From positions 1 to 64,000 of the forward strand of contig NZ_JAIMJB010000003.1 in NCBI RefSeq assembly GCF_021295345.1: a stretch of 64,000 bases of DNA, written 5' to 3'. Made by a program: the position numbers and the translations under genes. How positions within the stretch are numbered: the first letter of the stretch is position 1; each line of letters begins with the position of its first letter. The stretch comes from Motilimonas eburnea. Lineage in GTDB: Bacteria; Pseudomonadota; Gammaproteobacteria; Enterobacterales; CBDFNC01. The notes under the pieces are model-generated. The model worked only from the letters and a program-made list of their open reading frames with translations. It searched no databases and had not been told where the DNA came from. Below are positions 40,795 to 49,599 of this stretch, one piece after another.

Positions 40795-42729
40795 ATGACG
40801 CGATATGAGCTAGTGTGTGTGCACAGTGATCCCGAGCAGTTGCTACTGCTGCAAAGCAGCCTAGCGGTACTGGGCTCGCATTTTAATTTGCGGTTATATC
40901 GAGATCACCATCATTGGCAGCAAGCTGAGCTCTCCCCTTCGGCCATTGCTCTCATTGTTGCCGAATTAACGAGCAGCACGCTAACCTTATTAAGCCAACA
41001 CGCTCAACAACACCCTGAAACCCCGATACTCGTTTTAACACCAAGTGAGCTCAGCTTATTACCTTGCTTGATCAACCAGGCTCGAGTGGACTTAGTTTTA
41101 GAAGGAAATATCAGCGATACACAGCTGCACCAAATCAATCAGTTACTTTGCCACTTTCTCAGGCAGCGTCAAGGGCTAACCCAAGAGCTGCAAACCTTGC
41201 TAGGAGGGACTTCCCCCCCTTCCCTCAATCCATCACAGCAAACTCAATTCTTGGACTATGGGCTCTATTCTGACACAGAGCTTTCTGCGCTCGTTATCAA
41301 TACCCTGTATCGTGTATTTAAAGAAAACGACGAACAGCATGTGTGCCGCAATTACAGCAAGAATCATCTGCTAACCCGCGAAGGTGAACACAATAATGCA
41401 CTCTGGTTTATTGCCAAAGGTGAGGTACAACTAAAAAAATCCACCCCAAACTCAGGCGAGCAAGAAGTCACTGTCATGCGCTCAGGCTCCATGGTAGGCG
41501 GCATGTCCTTTATCACTGGCGAGCCCGCTTTTACCACCAGTATCACCTTAACCGAAACCGAGGTGATAAAACTCGAGAAAAACCAGTTTGCGACCTTAAT
41601 GAAGTCCAATAGTGAGTTACTTGGTCCCTTTACCCACTTGTTACTGCGCAATTTTAACCGACGCTTGCAAGGGAGCATTATCACTAAGCTCAAACTGCAA
41701 TCCACTTTACAGTCCCTCGACGCCGCTCATGCCCAACTCGTGGAAACAGAAAAAATGGCGGTCTTAGGTCAGTTAGTCGCAGGCATAGCACATGAGTTAA
41801 ATAATCCCGTTGCCGCCATATTGCGTGGTACCGATACCTTAAAAACCAAGGTCCCTTTTCTGCTTGATCAAGATTTAGATATCAAAACCCGTCAACTTGG
41901 CGCCACAACCTTGAATCACGCCATGAAAATCACACCGCTATCGACAGCGCTGATCCGCCAACGCACCAAGGCAGCTATTCCCTTATTTGGCAATAATGCG
42001 CTGGCGAGAAAAGCGGTGCAAATGGAGCTTGATAGCCCAGAAAAATTCCACCAACACTTTGCCAAATCCAATCCATCGGAAATGGGTCAAAGCATAAAGA
42101 TGCTGGATAACTATTATCTGGTGGGTAATTTTCTCCGTAGTATTGATGTCTGCGCTAAACGCATCGCTGATTTAGTCAAAGGGTTAAAGCATTATGCTGG
42201 GCAAGATGTCGAGCAAGCCGTATTTGCCGATATCCATGAGGGGATAGAAGAAACCCTCGTGATTTTTGAGAACAAACTCAAAGCCTATGAAGTGATCAAA
42301 ACGTATCAATCCATCCCTTTAGTGCAGTGTCATCCAATCGAGTTACAACAAATTTGGACTAACCTGATCGCCAATGCGATTGATGCGACTCAGGGAGTAG
42401 GATCCATTCAAATATCGACATCCAGCTTAGTACGGGACCAACGCGACTATATCTGCGTCAGCGTAGAAGATAACGGACCTGGCATAGCCAAAAGCAAGCA
42501 GGCGGCGATATTTGAATTAAACTACACCACTAAACGAGAAGGTAATTTTGGTTTAGGCATAGGGTTAACCGTGTGCCAACAGATAATTAAACGCCACCAC
42601 GGAGAAATCACGGTGTCCAGCTGTACCGATGAAGAGAACCATTTTACCCGTTTCGATGTTTACCTCCCTGTTATCAATCCCATTATCAAACAAAGAGCGA
42701 GAGCCGAAAATCTACAGGAGTCACAATGA
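40795..42729 (+). CDS. Sensor histidine kinase with CRP-like domain and degenerate receiver
   Basis: A cytoplasmic kinase of about 644 residues. Residues 1-125 look like a receiver fold without the phospho-acceptor Asp. Residues about 185-285 are a cyclic-nucleotide-binding (CRP-like) domain in which the usual phosphate-binding Arg segment is replaced by PAFTTS. The H-box GIAHELNNPVAAI gives His near 332, but about 95 residues intervene before the second dimerisation helix (CAKRIADLVKGLKHYAG). The ATPase has NLIANAIDA near 522, DNGPGI and GLGIGL. AGAAGG lies 5 bp before the ATG at 40795. It overlaps its response regulator by 4 bp. The signal is unknown. Confidence 0.87.
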   Translation: MTRYELVCVHSDPEQLLLLQSSLAVLGSHFNLRLYRDHHHWQQAELSPSAIALIVAELTSSTLTLLSQHAQQHPETPILVLTPSELSLLPCLINQARVDLVLEGNISDTQLHQINQLLCHFLRQRQGLTQELQTLLGGTSPPSLNPSQQTQFLDYGLYSDTELSALVINTLYRVFKENDEQHVCRNYSKNHLLTREGEHNNALWFIAKGEVQLKKSTPNSGEQEVTVMRSGSMVGGMSFITGEPAFTTSITLTETEVIKLEKNQFATLMKSNSELLGPFTHLLLRNFNRRLQGSIITKLKLQSTLQSLDAAHAQLVETEKMAVLGQLVAGIAHELNNPVAAILRGTDTLKTKVPFLLDQDLDIKTRQLGATTLNHAMKITPLSTALIRQRTKAAIPLFGNNALARKAVQMELDSPEKFHQHFAKSNPSEMGQSIKMLDNYYLVGNFLRSIDVCAKRIADLVKGLKHYAGQDVEQAVFADIHEGIEETLVIFENKLKAYEVIKTYQSIPLVQCHPIELQQIWTNLIANAIDATQGVGSIQISTSSLVRDQRDYICVSVEDNGPGIAKSKQAAIFELNYTTKREGNFGLGIGLTVCQQIIKRHHGEITVSSCTDEENHFTRFDVYLPVINPIIKQRARAENLQESQ

Positions 42730-43226
42730 ATAAATACATCATTTTATGTGTCGATGACGAAAGAGAAGTGCTAGACAGCGTATTGGCTGACCTCGACGGG
42801 CTAAGTGAGCTGTTTGACTTGGAAGCCGCACAAAGTGTTGATGAGGCCAGAGACTTTTTAACTGAAAGCCAGCAAAACCAGCAAACCTTAGCACTGATAT
42901 TGTGTGATCACTTAATGCCCGGTACCAAAGGAGTCGATTTTTTAATTGAGCTACAGCAACAAGGGGAATACAAAGCAGCCAAAAAAGTACTACTCACTGG
43001 CCAAGCAGGGCTAGAAGACACGGTTGAAGCCCTGAATCGCGGTGGCCTCGACTTTTATATTGCAAAACCTTGGCAAGGGGATGAGCTATTCGCTCACACT
43101 CAAGAGCTATTAACCGACTACATTCTCGATAATGAAAAAGACCTGATGCGCTACGCCAGGCTGCTTGATGCAGAAAAAATATTCTCCGCTATCCACGCTC
43201 GGCGTCAAAGTATCTCAAATGATTAA
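42726..43226 (+). CDS. Receiver-only response regulator
   Basis: A 166-residue single-domain response regulator. The acidic pocket CVDDE (about 8-12), the phospho-acceptor Asp61 (LILCDHLMPG), the Thr in VLLTGQ and Lys in FYIAKPW are all present. After the receiver a short helical tail (about 130-166) has no DNA-binding or enzymatic domain. Its ATG lies in the ATGA overlap with the kinase stop, so the two are translated together and almost certainly partners. Output is unknown. Confidence 0.88.
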   Translation: MNKYIILCVDDEREVLDSVLADLDGLSELFDLEAAQSVDEARDFLTESQQNQQTLALILCDHLMPGTKGVDFLIELQQQGEYKAAKKVLLTGQAGLEDTVEALNRGGLDFYIAKPWQGDELFAHTQELLTDYILDNEKDLMRYARLLDAEKIFSAIHARRQSISND

Positions 43227-43366
43227 GGCCTGCAATGGGGCATTAAAAGTGCTGGCCACCAGCAACGAAAACATCCCACAAGGCCCCTCTTGCCATGTTA
43301 AAAAACCGATTAAACAAGTATAGTGGGCCATTGTCTCATCCGCTTCTGGTATATTTAACACCTAGC

Positions 43367-44137
43367 ATGAAACTGATTAGCCCCTTTGAAGCCGCTGAAA
43401 AGCGCTTAGAAATTCAATTTGATAGTAAGATTAACCTGCTGCGGCTACCAAGCCATTTTTGGCAGCAGCAGTTAGATTATTGCGCGGCGACCATTTTATC
43501 TCATGTCCGCGGTCAACACGTCCATGCCTATTTGTTATCGGAATCGAGCCTATTGGTATTTCAACACCGCATCATTCTCATTACCTGTGGCTTGTGCCCC
43601 CTGATTAACACGGCCTTAGCCTTGATTAACCACTTTTCAGCCGAGGCGGTCCAAGTACTGAGTTTTCAACGCCAAAAAGAGAAATATCCAGCGCAGCAAC
43701 TTAGCCAATTTAGTGACGATGCAGCTAGGCTGTCTCAACTGTTCGAAAACCTCACCATAGGCAAGCATCACCTCCATTACCAACATGCCTTGGCCAGATC
43801 CTTGGCGCCAGCGTTACATTGGCAGCTCACTCCTTTGCCTCAACATTGGCAAACTCAGTTGTTATCTTCAAGTCAAGATAAAGCCAGACTGCGCCAACTG
43901 CTGAAATTAGAGCCATTGCAAGTCGATTACTTAATTGATGACTGGCTGTTTGAGCCCGTTGGCTATTCCGCCAACGGTATCGCGCGCGCGTCTCATGGTC
44001 AGGATTACTTTTGTTTGCACTTAAGCCCTGAGCCTAGTTGTAGCACCTTGAGCCTTGAATGCTCAAACCCGGCGACATTACAGGCTCTACAAAAGCACCT
44101 AACTCGCGTTTCTGAGCTAGATCCCCATACCACTTAA
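43367..44137 (+). CDS. S-adenosylmethionine decarboxylase proenzyme, eukaryotic-type
   Basis: Pyruvoyl enzyme making decarboxylated SAM, the aminopropyl donor for spermidine. The self-processing motif LLSESSL is seen, with Ser60 (Glu59-Ser60 cleavage) corresponding to human Ser68. The acid CG in TCGLC, GYSANG (human Ser229) and the LHLSPEP His (human His243) are all conserved. With the ATG at 43367, FEAAEKRLE puts Glu8 and Glu11 at the human positions. An upstream in-frame ATG at 43295 would add 24 residues. About 256 residues, shorter than plant and animal enzymes. The bacterial SpeD type is unrelated in length and motif. No spermidine synthase gene is adjacent. Confidence 0.88.
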   Translation: MKLISPFEAAEKRLEIQFDSKINLLRLPSHFWQQQLDYCAATILSHVRGQHVHAYLLSESSLLVFQHRIILITCGLCPLINTALALINHFSAEAVQVLSFQRQKEKYPAQQLSQFSDDAARLSQLFENLTIGKHHLHYQHALARSLAPALHWQLTPLPQHWQTQLLSSSQDKARLRQLLKLEPLQVDYLIDDWLFEPVGYSANGIARASHGQDYFCLHLSPEPSCSTLSLECSNPATLQALQKHLTRVSELDPHTT

Positions 44138-44374
44138 GGTATTGATAATATTTCTAATTGCTGAACTTATTTGGGGATGAGCTTGCTCAAAATTCAGCAT
44201 TTCTTGCTCGAGTTGTTCCGCCACTTGCTGCTGCGGTGTCTTCCCCGTTTGTAATGCCAATTCAATTTCATCCGCAACCTGCCTTAAATTTGAAACCGTA
44301 CACTCATCAGCAGGAAACGCCTTTCTGATAGCATTATCTAAATGCTCAAGATCTTGTGACAGCTTTTGTTTCAT
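44117..44374 (-). CDS. DUF4404 family small protein
   Basis: An 85-residue, helix-rich, acidic protein of unknown function. The start MKQKLSQDLEHLDNAI and the C-terminal end NIINTLSGMGI fit DUF4404 as I remember it. It converges on the AdoMetDC gene, overlapping its 3' end by 21 bp. GGGGGTTAA-like purine sequence lies upstream of its ATG. The interval 44375-44726 that follows holds no gene or clear signal apart from the start region of the next CDS. Confidence 0.7.
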   Translation of the reverse strand: MKQKLSQDLEHLDNAIRKAFPADECTVSNLRQVADEIELALQTGKTPQQQVAEQLEQEMLNFEQAHPQISSAIRNIINTLSGMGI

Positions 44375-44726
44375 ATTAACCCCCTTAGGTTAAATAGACA
44401 GGCTCTATTGTTTAAACGATGAGCACGCAACCTGAGCCGAGAAACCACCACAATAGCGTGTTGCCTAAGCCATGTTGAATGATGAAGAGTGACTTCACTG
44501 TCTTTCGTATCTGCTCATTCGCTCGCCTCAGTTAATCCATGATTGCGGCTATTCACAATCTTAATACTATCCTGCTTTAAGCGGTGAAAGTGCGCTCATC
44601 AGCACAAAAATGCCTTGATACTCGTGATTTAATAGCGATAAAGTCAGCTTCATAGCAAATAAATGCGTGCACGTGGCACCGGCAACAAACCAATAAGCAC
44701 ATGACAGTATCACCAAGGGAACAAAT

Positions 44727-46679
44727 GTGGGCCAAATCAACAGCGTAAACCGCGAACCTAACTTAACATCTAAGTGGCTGCCGGCCCTGATTGTCTGCGC
44801 ATTTATGCTGTGCTTAAGTGGCTTTTTTACCTTGTATCAACTTCAGTATAACCAAAGTTTTCAACTTAAGACTTACACCCATCAATACCAAGCGGTTGCT
44901 CGCCGCTTAGGGCAGCTTATAGCTGAGGGAAAGCTCAGTGAAGTGGTAAACTTAACCAATAACCTAGCCAATGATAAACGCGTCGTAAAAATGGTCATTT
45001 TCGACCATCAGTTCAATCAACTTCATTCTTGGCCATTTAACCAAAAAACCACACCGCCTAGTTTGAACACGCACCTTAGGCCTTGGACCCGAGAGTATTG
45101 GCTAAAACAAGAAATTACCTTTGAAGAAAGAGTCAATGGCTATATTTACACTCAAATTAGTTTTAGCACCTTAGTGTTGCATGCTCAAAAAAGCATTTAC
45201 ATCGGCATTGCGTTAAGCCTGCTGTTTAGCCTCATTTGTCTGTTATTTATGCGCCGCCCCTATCAATATTTTCGTCGCTTTATCTTAGAGCTAGCCGCAT
45301 TAATGCGAAGCTTTAACCCCAAGTTTGCCCTTCATACTAAGGCACAAAAGCACTACACCTTGGCCCTGTTTAAAAGTGACTTTGAAGCATTACTACAAGA
45401 TGTCAAAGCCAAAGAAACTTACCAAAGCGAAACCATGGCTCAACTCGAAAAGCGCAAGGTGTTTGCTGAAACCATCATTGAAGCAGTCCAGCATAGCTTA
45501 GTGGTACTGGATAAAACCTATTGTATTAAAAGGGCAAACCAAGCTTTTTTCTATCTCATCGAAGATAATGAAGATGACTTTATCGACCTCTTTTTACCTG
45601 AATTTATTCCGCAAATTTTGGATCATAAGGAACAATTAGATCTGATTTTTAGTGGTGAGCGAAGCCAGTACCGTAGCCAGCTCACCTTAACCAGTAAGAA
45701 TAAAACTAAATACTTGCGCTATACCGCCACGCGATTAAGTCAAGTTGGTCATGCCAGTCAGTTACTGCTTGCGTTAGAAGACATCACCAGTGAAATTACG
45801 TCTGCTCGCCAAACTCAACTGGCCGCTAAAATGTTCCAAGCCAATCGCAACGGCGTACTGATCTTAGACCGCCGCCATCAAATTCAAATGGTCAATCCGG
45901 CCATGCAGTCCTTATTAACAGAGCAACTGGGCAGCAATGAACTGCGCGGTGATATTAAGCAGCTGATTACGGATGCCCAGCAATTTCAGCTTATCGAAAG
46001 CATCTTAGCGCAACCCAAAAGCTGGCACGGAAAAGAAGACATCACCCTAGGAGGTGAACCTATCCCCTTTGAAATCAACTATACAGCGATCTTCGACAAG
46101 CAAGGCAACAAAGAATACAACATTTTACAATTTGCCGATTTGCGGGAAAGTTACCAGATTGAGAAGCTGGAAAAAATGGCTTTACATGATGAGCTTACCG
46201 GCTTACCAAACCGAGCAAACCTGATGAAAAGGCTGGCAAAAACACAATCCCAGCACCAACAAAAGCGATTGAATTACGCCATCGCCTTTTTGGATCTTGA
46301 TGGGTTTAAGCAAGTCAATGATACCTACGGTCATGATGCTGGCGATTATTTATTACAACAGACAGCAAAACGCCTGCGCCTTCATATCCGCCAAAGTGAC
46401 TTGGCGGCGCGACTGGCGGGCGATGAGTTTGTCTTGGTATTAGAAAACTACCAACATATTAATACGCTTAATTCACTGGCGCAAAAACTACTTGATGCCT
46501 TAACCCAACCCTGTCAACTCGGGAATGAAAACTTTGCCGTCTCTGCGAGTATCGGCATCAATTATGTCACCCAAGCCAGCATTCACATGGCCATCACCGA
46601 GCAGCTTAAGCTCGCTGATGAAGCCATGTATCAGGCCAAACAACAGGGTAAAAACCAAGTTGTGATCAGAGAGAACTAG
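44727..46679 (+). CDS. Membrane-bound PAS-GGDEF diguanylate cyclase
   Basis: A predicted c-di-GMP synthase of 650 residues. Membrane segments near 20-40 and 158-176 bracket a small periplasmic domain. Two PAS-like domains (about 250-350 and 370-480) and a GGDEF domain (about 485-650) follow. The active-site loop reads AGDEF (near 561) rather than GGDEF, a variant known in some active cyclases; the DELTGLPNR and DLDGFKQVND motifs are intact. GTG start at 44727 with AAGGGA 6 bp upstream. No EAL domain. Confidence 0.88.
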   Translation: MGQINSVNREPNLTSKWLPALIVCAFMLCLSGFFTLYQLQYNQSFQLKTYTHQYQAVARRLGQLIAEGKLSEVVNLTNNLANDKRVVKMVIFDHQFNQLHSWPFNQKTTPPSLNTHLRPWTREYWLKQEITFEERVNGYIYTQISFSTLVLHAQKSIYIGIALSLLFSLICLLFMRRPYQYFRRFILELAALMRSFNPKFALHTKAQKHYTLALFKSDFEALLQDVKAKETYQSETMAQLEKRKVFAETIIEAVQHSLVVLDKTYCIKRANQAFFYLIEDNEDDFIDLFLPEFIPQILDHKEQLDLIFSGERSQYRSQLTLTSKNKTKYLRYTATRLSQVGHASQLLLALEDITSEITSARQTQLAAKMFQANRNGVLILDRRHQIQMVNPAMQSLLTEQLGSNELRGDIKQLITDAQQFQLIESILAQPKSWHGKEDITLGGEPIPFEINYTAIFDKQGNKEYNILQFADLRESYQIEKLEKMALHDELTGLPNRANLMKRLAKTQSQHQQKRLNYAIAFLDLDGFKQVNDTYGHDAGDYLLQQTAKRLRLHIRQSDLAARLAGDEFVLVLENYQHINTLNSLAQKLLDALTQPCQLGNENFAVSASIGINYVTQASIHMAITEQLKLADEAMYQAKQQGKNQVVIREN

Positions 46680-46688
46680 GCCTACTCG

Positions 46689-46904
46689 CTATAAGTCGTC
46701 ATTTTGCCCCTCGGCCTTGAGTAGCTTGATGACCCAAAGATAGAGAGGCAATGCCACCACCATCACCGCGGCACTGGCTAACCAATCTAAGTCGGGATCA
46801 TCTATCAATCCCTGGCCGAGGTAAATAATACCTAACACCATGAGCCAATAAGCAATTCTCAGTACTTGGCCTAGATTTGAATCATTTACTTTTCTGATAC
46901 GCAT
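46689..46904 (-). CDS. Small two-helix membrane protein
   Basis: A 71-residue protein with two hydrophobic segments (about 15-32 and 40-62) separated by an acidic loop (DDPDLDW), and a charged C-terminal tail. I do not recognise a family. It lies 9 bp downstream of epmA on the same strand and may be cotranscribed with it. Confidence 0.6.
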   Translation of the reverse strand: MRIRKVNDSNLGQVLRIAYWLMVLGIIYLGQGLIDDPDLDWLASAAVMVVALPLYLWVIKLLKAEGQNDDL

Positions 46905-46913
46905 TACATCTAC

Positions 46914-47879
46914 CTATGCTCGTTCAACGGGAAAAGCCATCACCTGATCGATATGCTCAGCGCCCAAGGCAAGCATCACCAAGCGGTCGATGCCTAATGC
47001 AACGCCAGCACAATCAGGCAAGCCATGCTCTAAGCCTGCAAGCAATAAGTGATCAATCGGCATTTGCGGCTTACCCGTAGCATGACGCTTGGCATTATCG
47101 GCAATAAAACGCGCTCTTTGTTCGACAGCATCAGTCAACTCATTAAACCCATTTGCTAATTCAATACCTTGATAATAAACCTCAAAGCGCTCCGCAACAC
47201 GAGGATCGCCCGAATGCAACCTTGCTAGTGCAGCTTGAGAAGCGGGAAAATGATAGACAAAACAAGGCGCATCTTGGCCAATTTGAGGCTCAATCACCAT
47301 GCAAAACAACAATTGAAGCAAGGTGTCTTTACAGGTTTCACTGGCGGCAATGTCAGTAAAGCCATGCTTATCCGCCAATTGCTTTAGCTCAGACAAGTCG
47401 GCATGAAGCGGATCAACTTGTAAGTATTGCTCAAACGCTTGTTGATAGGTTAAGCGTGAAGGGACATCACAGTTCAATATCAACTGCAATAAGTCACTGA
47501 CCTCATCCATCAAGGCGATATCGTCAAACCCAGGGCGATACCATTCGAGCATGGTAAATTCCGGGTTATGGAACCGACCCGACTCCTCATTTCTAAAGGC
47601 TTTACAAATCTGATAGATAGGTCCAGAACCTGCCGCTAATAAGCGCTTCATGTGAAACTCGGGGGAAGTCTGCAAATATAAGCTTTGTCCCACCGCCGCA
47701 CCCGGCCCAACGTATTGACTGATAAATGGAAACAGATTGATATCCGTAATACTGGCTTGGCTCATCGCAGGCGTATCCACTTCGAGCACACCAAGCTGTT
47801 GAAAATACGTTCTAATATTTTGAATAATCTCGGCTCGCTGTCGCAAAGCTTGGATTGAAGCTGTCGGGAACCAATTCAT
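46914..47879 (-). CDS. epmA: EF-P (R)-beta-lysine ligase EpmA (PoxA/GenX)
   Basis: A paralogue of class II lysyl-tRNA synthetase lacking the anticodon-binding domain; attaches beta-lysine to Lys34 of EF-P. The 321-residue length is the EpmA size. Class II motifs are visible: motif 1 (VDTPAMSQA), motif 2 ([20 protein letters not shown]) and motif 3 ([12 protein letters not shown]). Its partner enzyme EpmB and its substrate EF-P are encoded about 9-11 kb to the right in this window. Confidence 0.96.
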   Translation of the reverse strand: MNWFPTASIQALRQRAEIIQNIRTYFQQLGVLEVDTPAMSQASITDINLFPFISQYVGPGAAVGQSLYLQTSPEFHMKRLLAAGSGPIYQICKAFRNEESGRFHNPEFTMLEWYRPGFDDIALMDEVSDLLQLILNCDVPSRLTYQQAFEQYLQVDPLHADLSELKQLADKHGFTDIAASETCKDTLLQLLFCMVIEPQIGQDAPCFVYHFPASQAALARLHSGDPRVAERFEVYYQGIELANGFNELTDAVEQRARFIADNAKRHATGKPQMPIDHLLLAGLEHGLPDCAGVALGIDRLVMLALGAEHIDQVMAFPVERA

Positions 47880-47900
47880 CCCACATGTTCTCCCTTACAA

Positions 47901-48416
47901 TTAAGCATGTTCATGTTCATGGTCATGGTCATGGTCATGGTCATGGTCATGGTCATCCAGTGTGATACCAAACCGAGCGAACAACGCCGCACTGGGCTCG
48001 GATTCGTCTTCACCCGTGGCTAAGTAATACAAATGCTCCCATGTTAGAGCATAAGCGAGGGCTAAACGTTGTAAACGCTGACGCTTTATATTGCGTTCAG
48101 GTAATAACTGTGCCCCTGAAAACTGCTGTAACTGCTCGATAATATTAACAAAACGCATGGCATGGCCTGGCACTGAAGCCGCTTGATTGAAGGCTTGCAA
48201 GGCACACCAAAAGCGCGCATCGGTCTCTTGATCTTGGTAGCGCTGCCCTTGGCAAATATCATGATAAAACGAACCGCTGTTGCCCCCTTGTTTGATGATG
48301 TAATGGGCTAACTGCTCGGCTAAAAATGCCTGACCATATTGGGTAATGAGCGCCTGAGACAAAGGCGTCTCAGGTTGTGCTAATTGTTGAAAAAATATCT
48401 GCCATTGCTGAGACAC
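47901..48416 (-). CDS. Uncharacterised protein with His-Asp/Glu repeat tail
   Basis: A 171-residue protein I do not recognise. Residues 1-150 are probably helical. The last 18 or so residues alternate His with Asp or Glu, a pattern that can bind divalent metals. GTG start at 48416 with AGGGAGA upstream. It lies between the J-domain-like gene and epmA on the same strand. A metal role is inference from the tail only. Confidence 0.75.
   Translation of the reverse strand: MSQQWQIFFQQLAQPETPLSQALITQYGQAFLAEQLAHYIIKQGGNSGSFYHDICQGQRYQDQETDARFWCALQAFNQAASVPGHAMRFVNIIEQLQQFSGAQLLPERNIKRQRLQRLALAYALTWEHLYYLATGEDESEPSAALFARFGITLDDHDHDHDHDHDHEHEHA
47906..47956 (-). repeat. Hexanucleotide repeat encoding the His-acidic tail
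   Basis: Two CATGTT units followed by six CATGGT units (plus-strand reading), all in frame. Each unit encodes His-Asp or His-Glu. Copy number could vary without shifting frame. Confidence 0.93.
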
Positions 48417-48449
48417 TGTCTATCTCCCTGTTCATAATAAAAGCGATAC

Positions 48450-49517
48450 TTATCGTGATGTTTGTTGCTGTAATGCTAGTTTAAGGTTTTCAACCTGACT
48501 CCCTTGGGCTAATGCCTGAGTGAGCCTCACCTTCTCTTGTTGAATATTCGCCTTAGCCTGTTGCAATTGGTTGGTAAGGGGTTGATCAACTTGACTAAAA
48601 CGGCGCCAGGCCCACATCTTCGATGTGCTCGACTCTAGTGTTCGGCGGTAATCTTGACTGTAAGCGATGCCCTGTTGCTCCAACGCCTGAGTGATGGCTT
48701 GACTCGTGTTCAAATCAAAGCGCACGCTCTGCTTTGCATGCTGCTGGTATAACGACAAAATAGCACTCAAATCATGGCGTTTTTTGGCCCGCAAAAGCTG
48801 CTGCATCAGAACCTGCTTTTGCGCCTTACGAGCCGCATCTTGTTCTTTGTCAGGGTGCAATTGATGTGCTAGGCGTTTATATAACTTTTGCAGGGGTTTA
48901 TCACGCAAAATCGACTTAGCCAACCCTTGCCAACATCCATCTTCGGCTTGTTTAGACTCAGGCTTTGTCTTTTCGAGCTCAATACGACGTTGCGCCAGCC
49001 AGAAGGTTAATTGCTCAGGCGAGTCAATTAAATTCAAGAGATCATCTGTCGCAAGGGGACTGGCATGCTCGAGTAACGCGGTCAAGACTTGACGAAGTTG
49101 TACAAGCATATCATGGCTGGGTATGCTGAGCTGGTTGGCATTGAAAAGCAGGTGTTGTGTCAGCTCATGCAGCAGCTTAGTGATCGGTTGCGGGTCAGCT
49201 AAACCATGTGCTCGTAATGCTAGGGCATCATTGATGACCCACTGAGCCAACTGCTGGTGTTGAGCGAAATCTAACGCATTGGACGCAAGGTGATCCAACC
49301 ATTGCTTTAATTGTTTCAGCTTTAAGTCGATCAACTCTCTCTCGGCCCCTCCAAGGGCAGACAGGTAGGCTTGATGATATTCGCCAGCTTGCTGCTCTAA
49401 TTGCAGCTGATGTTGTCTTAACTGAGATACCTGCTTTAACAAAATCGGCGCATCAGCATCGCAAAAGTGCAACCGGTTTTCGTCAGGTAAAGGGGATGTC
49501 TCAGTTGGCTCAATCAT
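48450..49517 (-). CDS. J-domain-like protein, Gln/Leu-rich
   Basis: About 355 residues, rich in Gln, Leu and Lys, mostly predicted helical. A J-domain-like motif is seen near residues 215-230 (YKRLAHQLHPDKEQD, containing HPD). J domains normally sit at one end of the protein; here it is internal and the rest is unrecognised. No membrane segment or signal peptide. The ATG at 49517 is used; an in-frame GTG two codons earlier is possible. Confidence 0.7.
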   Translation of the reverse strand: MIEPTETSPLPDENRLHFCDADAPILLKQVSQLRQHQLQLEQQAGEYHQAYLSALGGAERELIDLKLKQLKQWLDHLASNALDFAQHQQLAQWVINDALALRAHGLADPQPITKLLHELTQHLLFNANQLSIPSHDMLVQLRQVLTALLEHASPLATDDLLNLIDSPEQLTFWLAQRRIELEKTKPESKQAEDGCWQGLAKSILRDKPLQKLYKRLAHQLHPDKEQDAARKAQKQVLMQQLLRAKKRHDLSAILSLYQQHAKQSVRFDLNTSQAITQALEQQGIAYSQDYRRTLESSTSKMWAWRRFSQVDQPLTNQLQQAKANIQQEKVRLTQALAQGSQVENLKLALQQQTSR

Positions 49518-49599
49518 AATCACGGGTCGGGGCCTAACAATGGGCCTATGTTATCTAACTATCGCGGTAGGCACCATGGAAGGGGACGTTTTTTTCCAC

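Noticed and set aside
40795-41200. Functional receiver domain at the kinase N-terminus
   Set aside because: The Asp and Lys expected for phosphorylation are replaced, so it is at best a pseudo-receiver.
43295-43366. Upstream start of the AdoMetDC gene
   Set aside because: Kept only as an alternative: the start at 43367 reproduces the human Glu8/Glu11 spacing, and the 24 extra residues show no homology.
47906-47956. Short tandem repeat as a non-coding satellite
   Set aside because: The repeat is in frame inside a gene and codes for the His-acidic tail.
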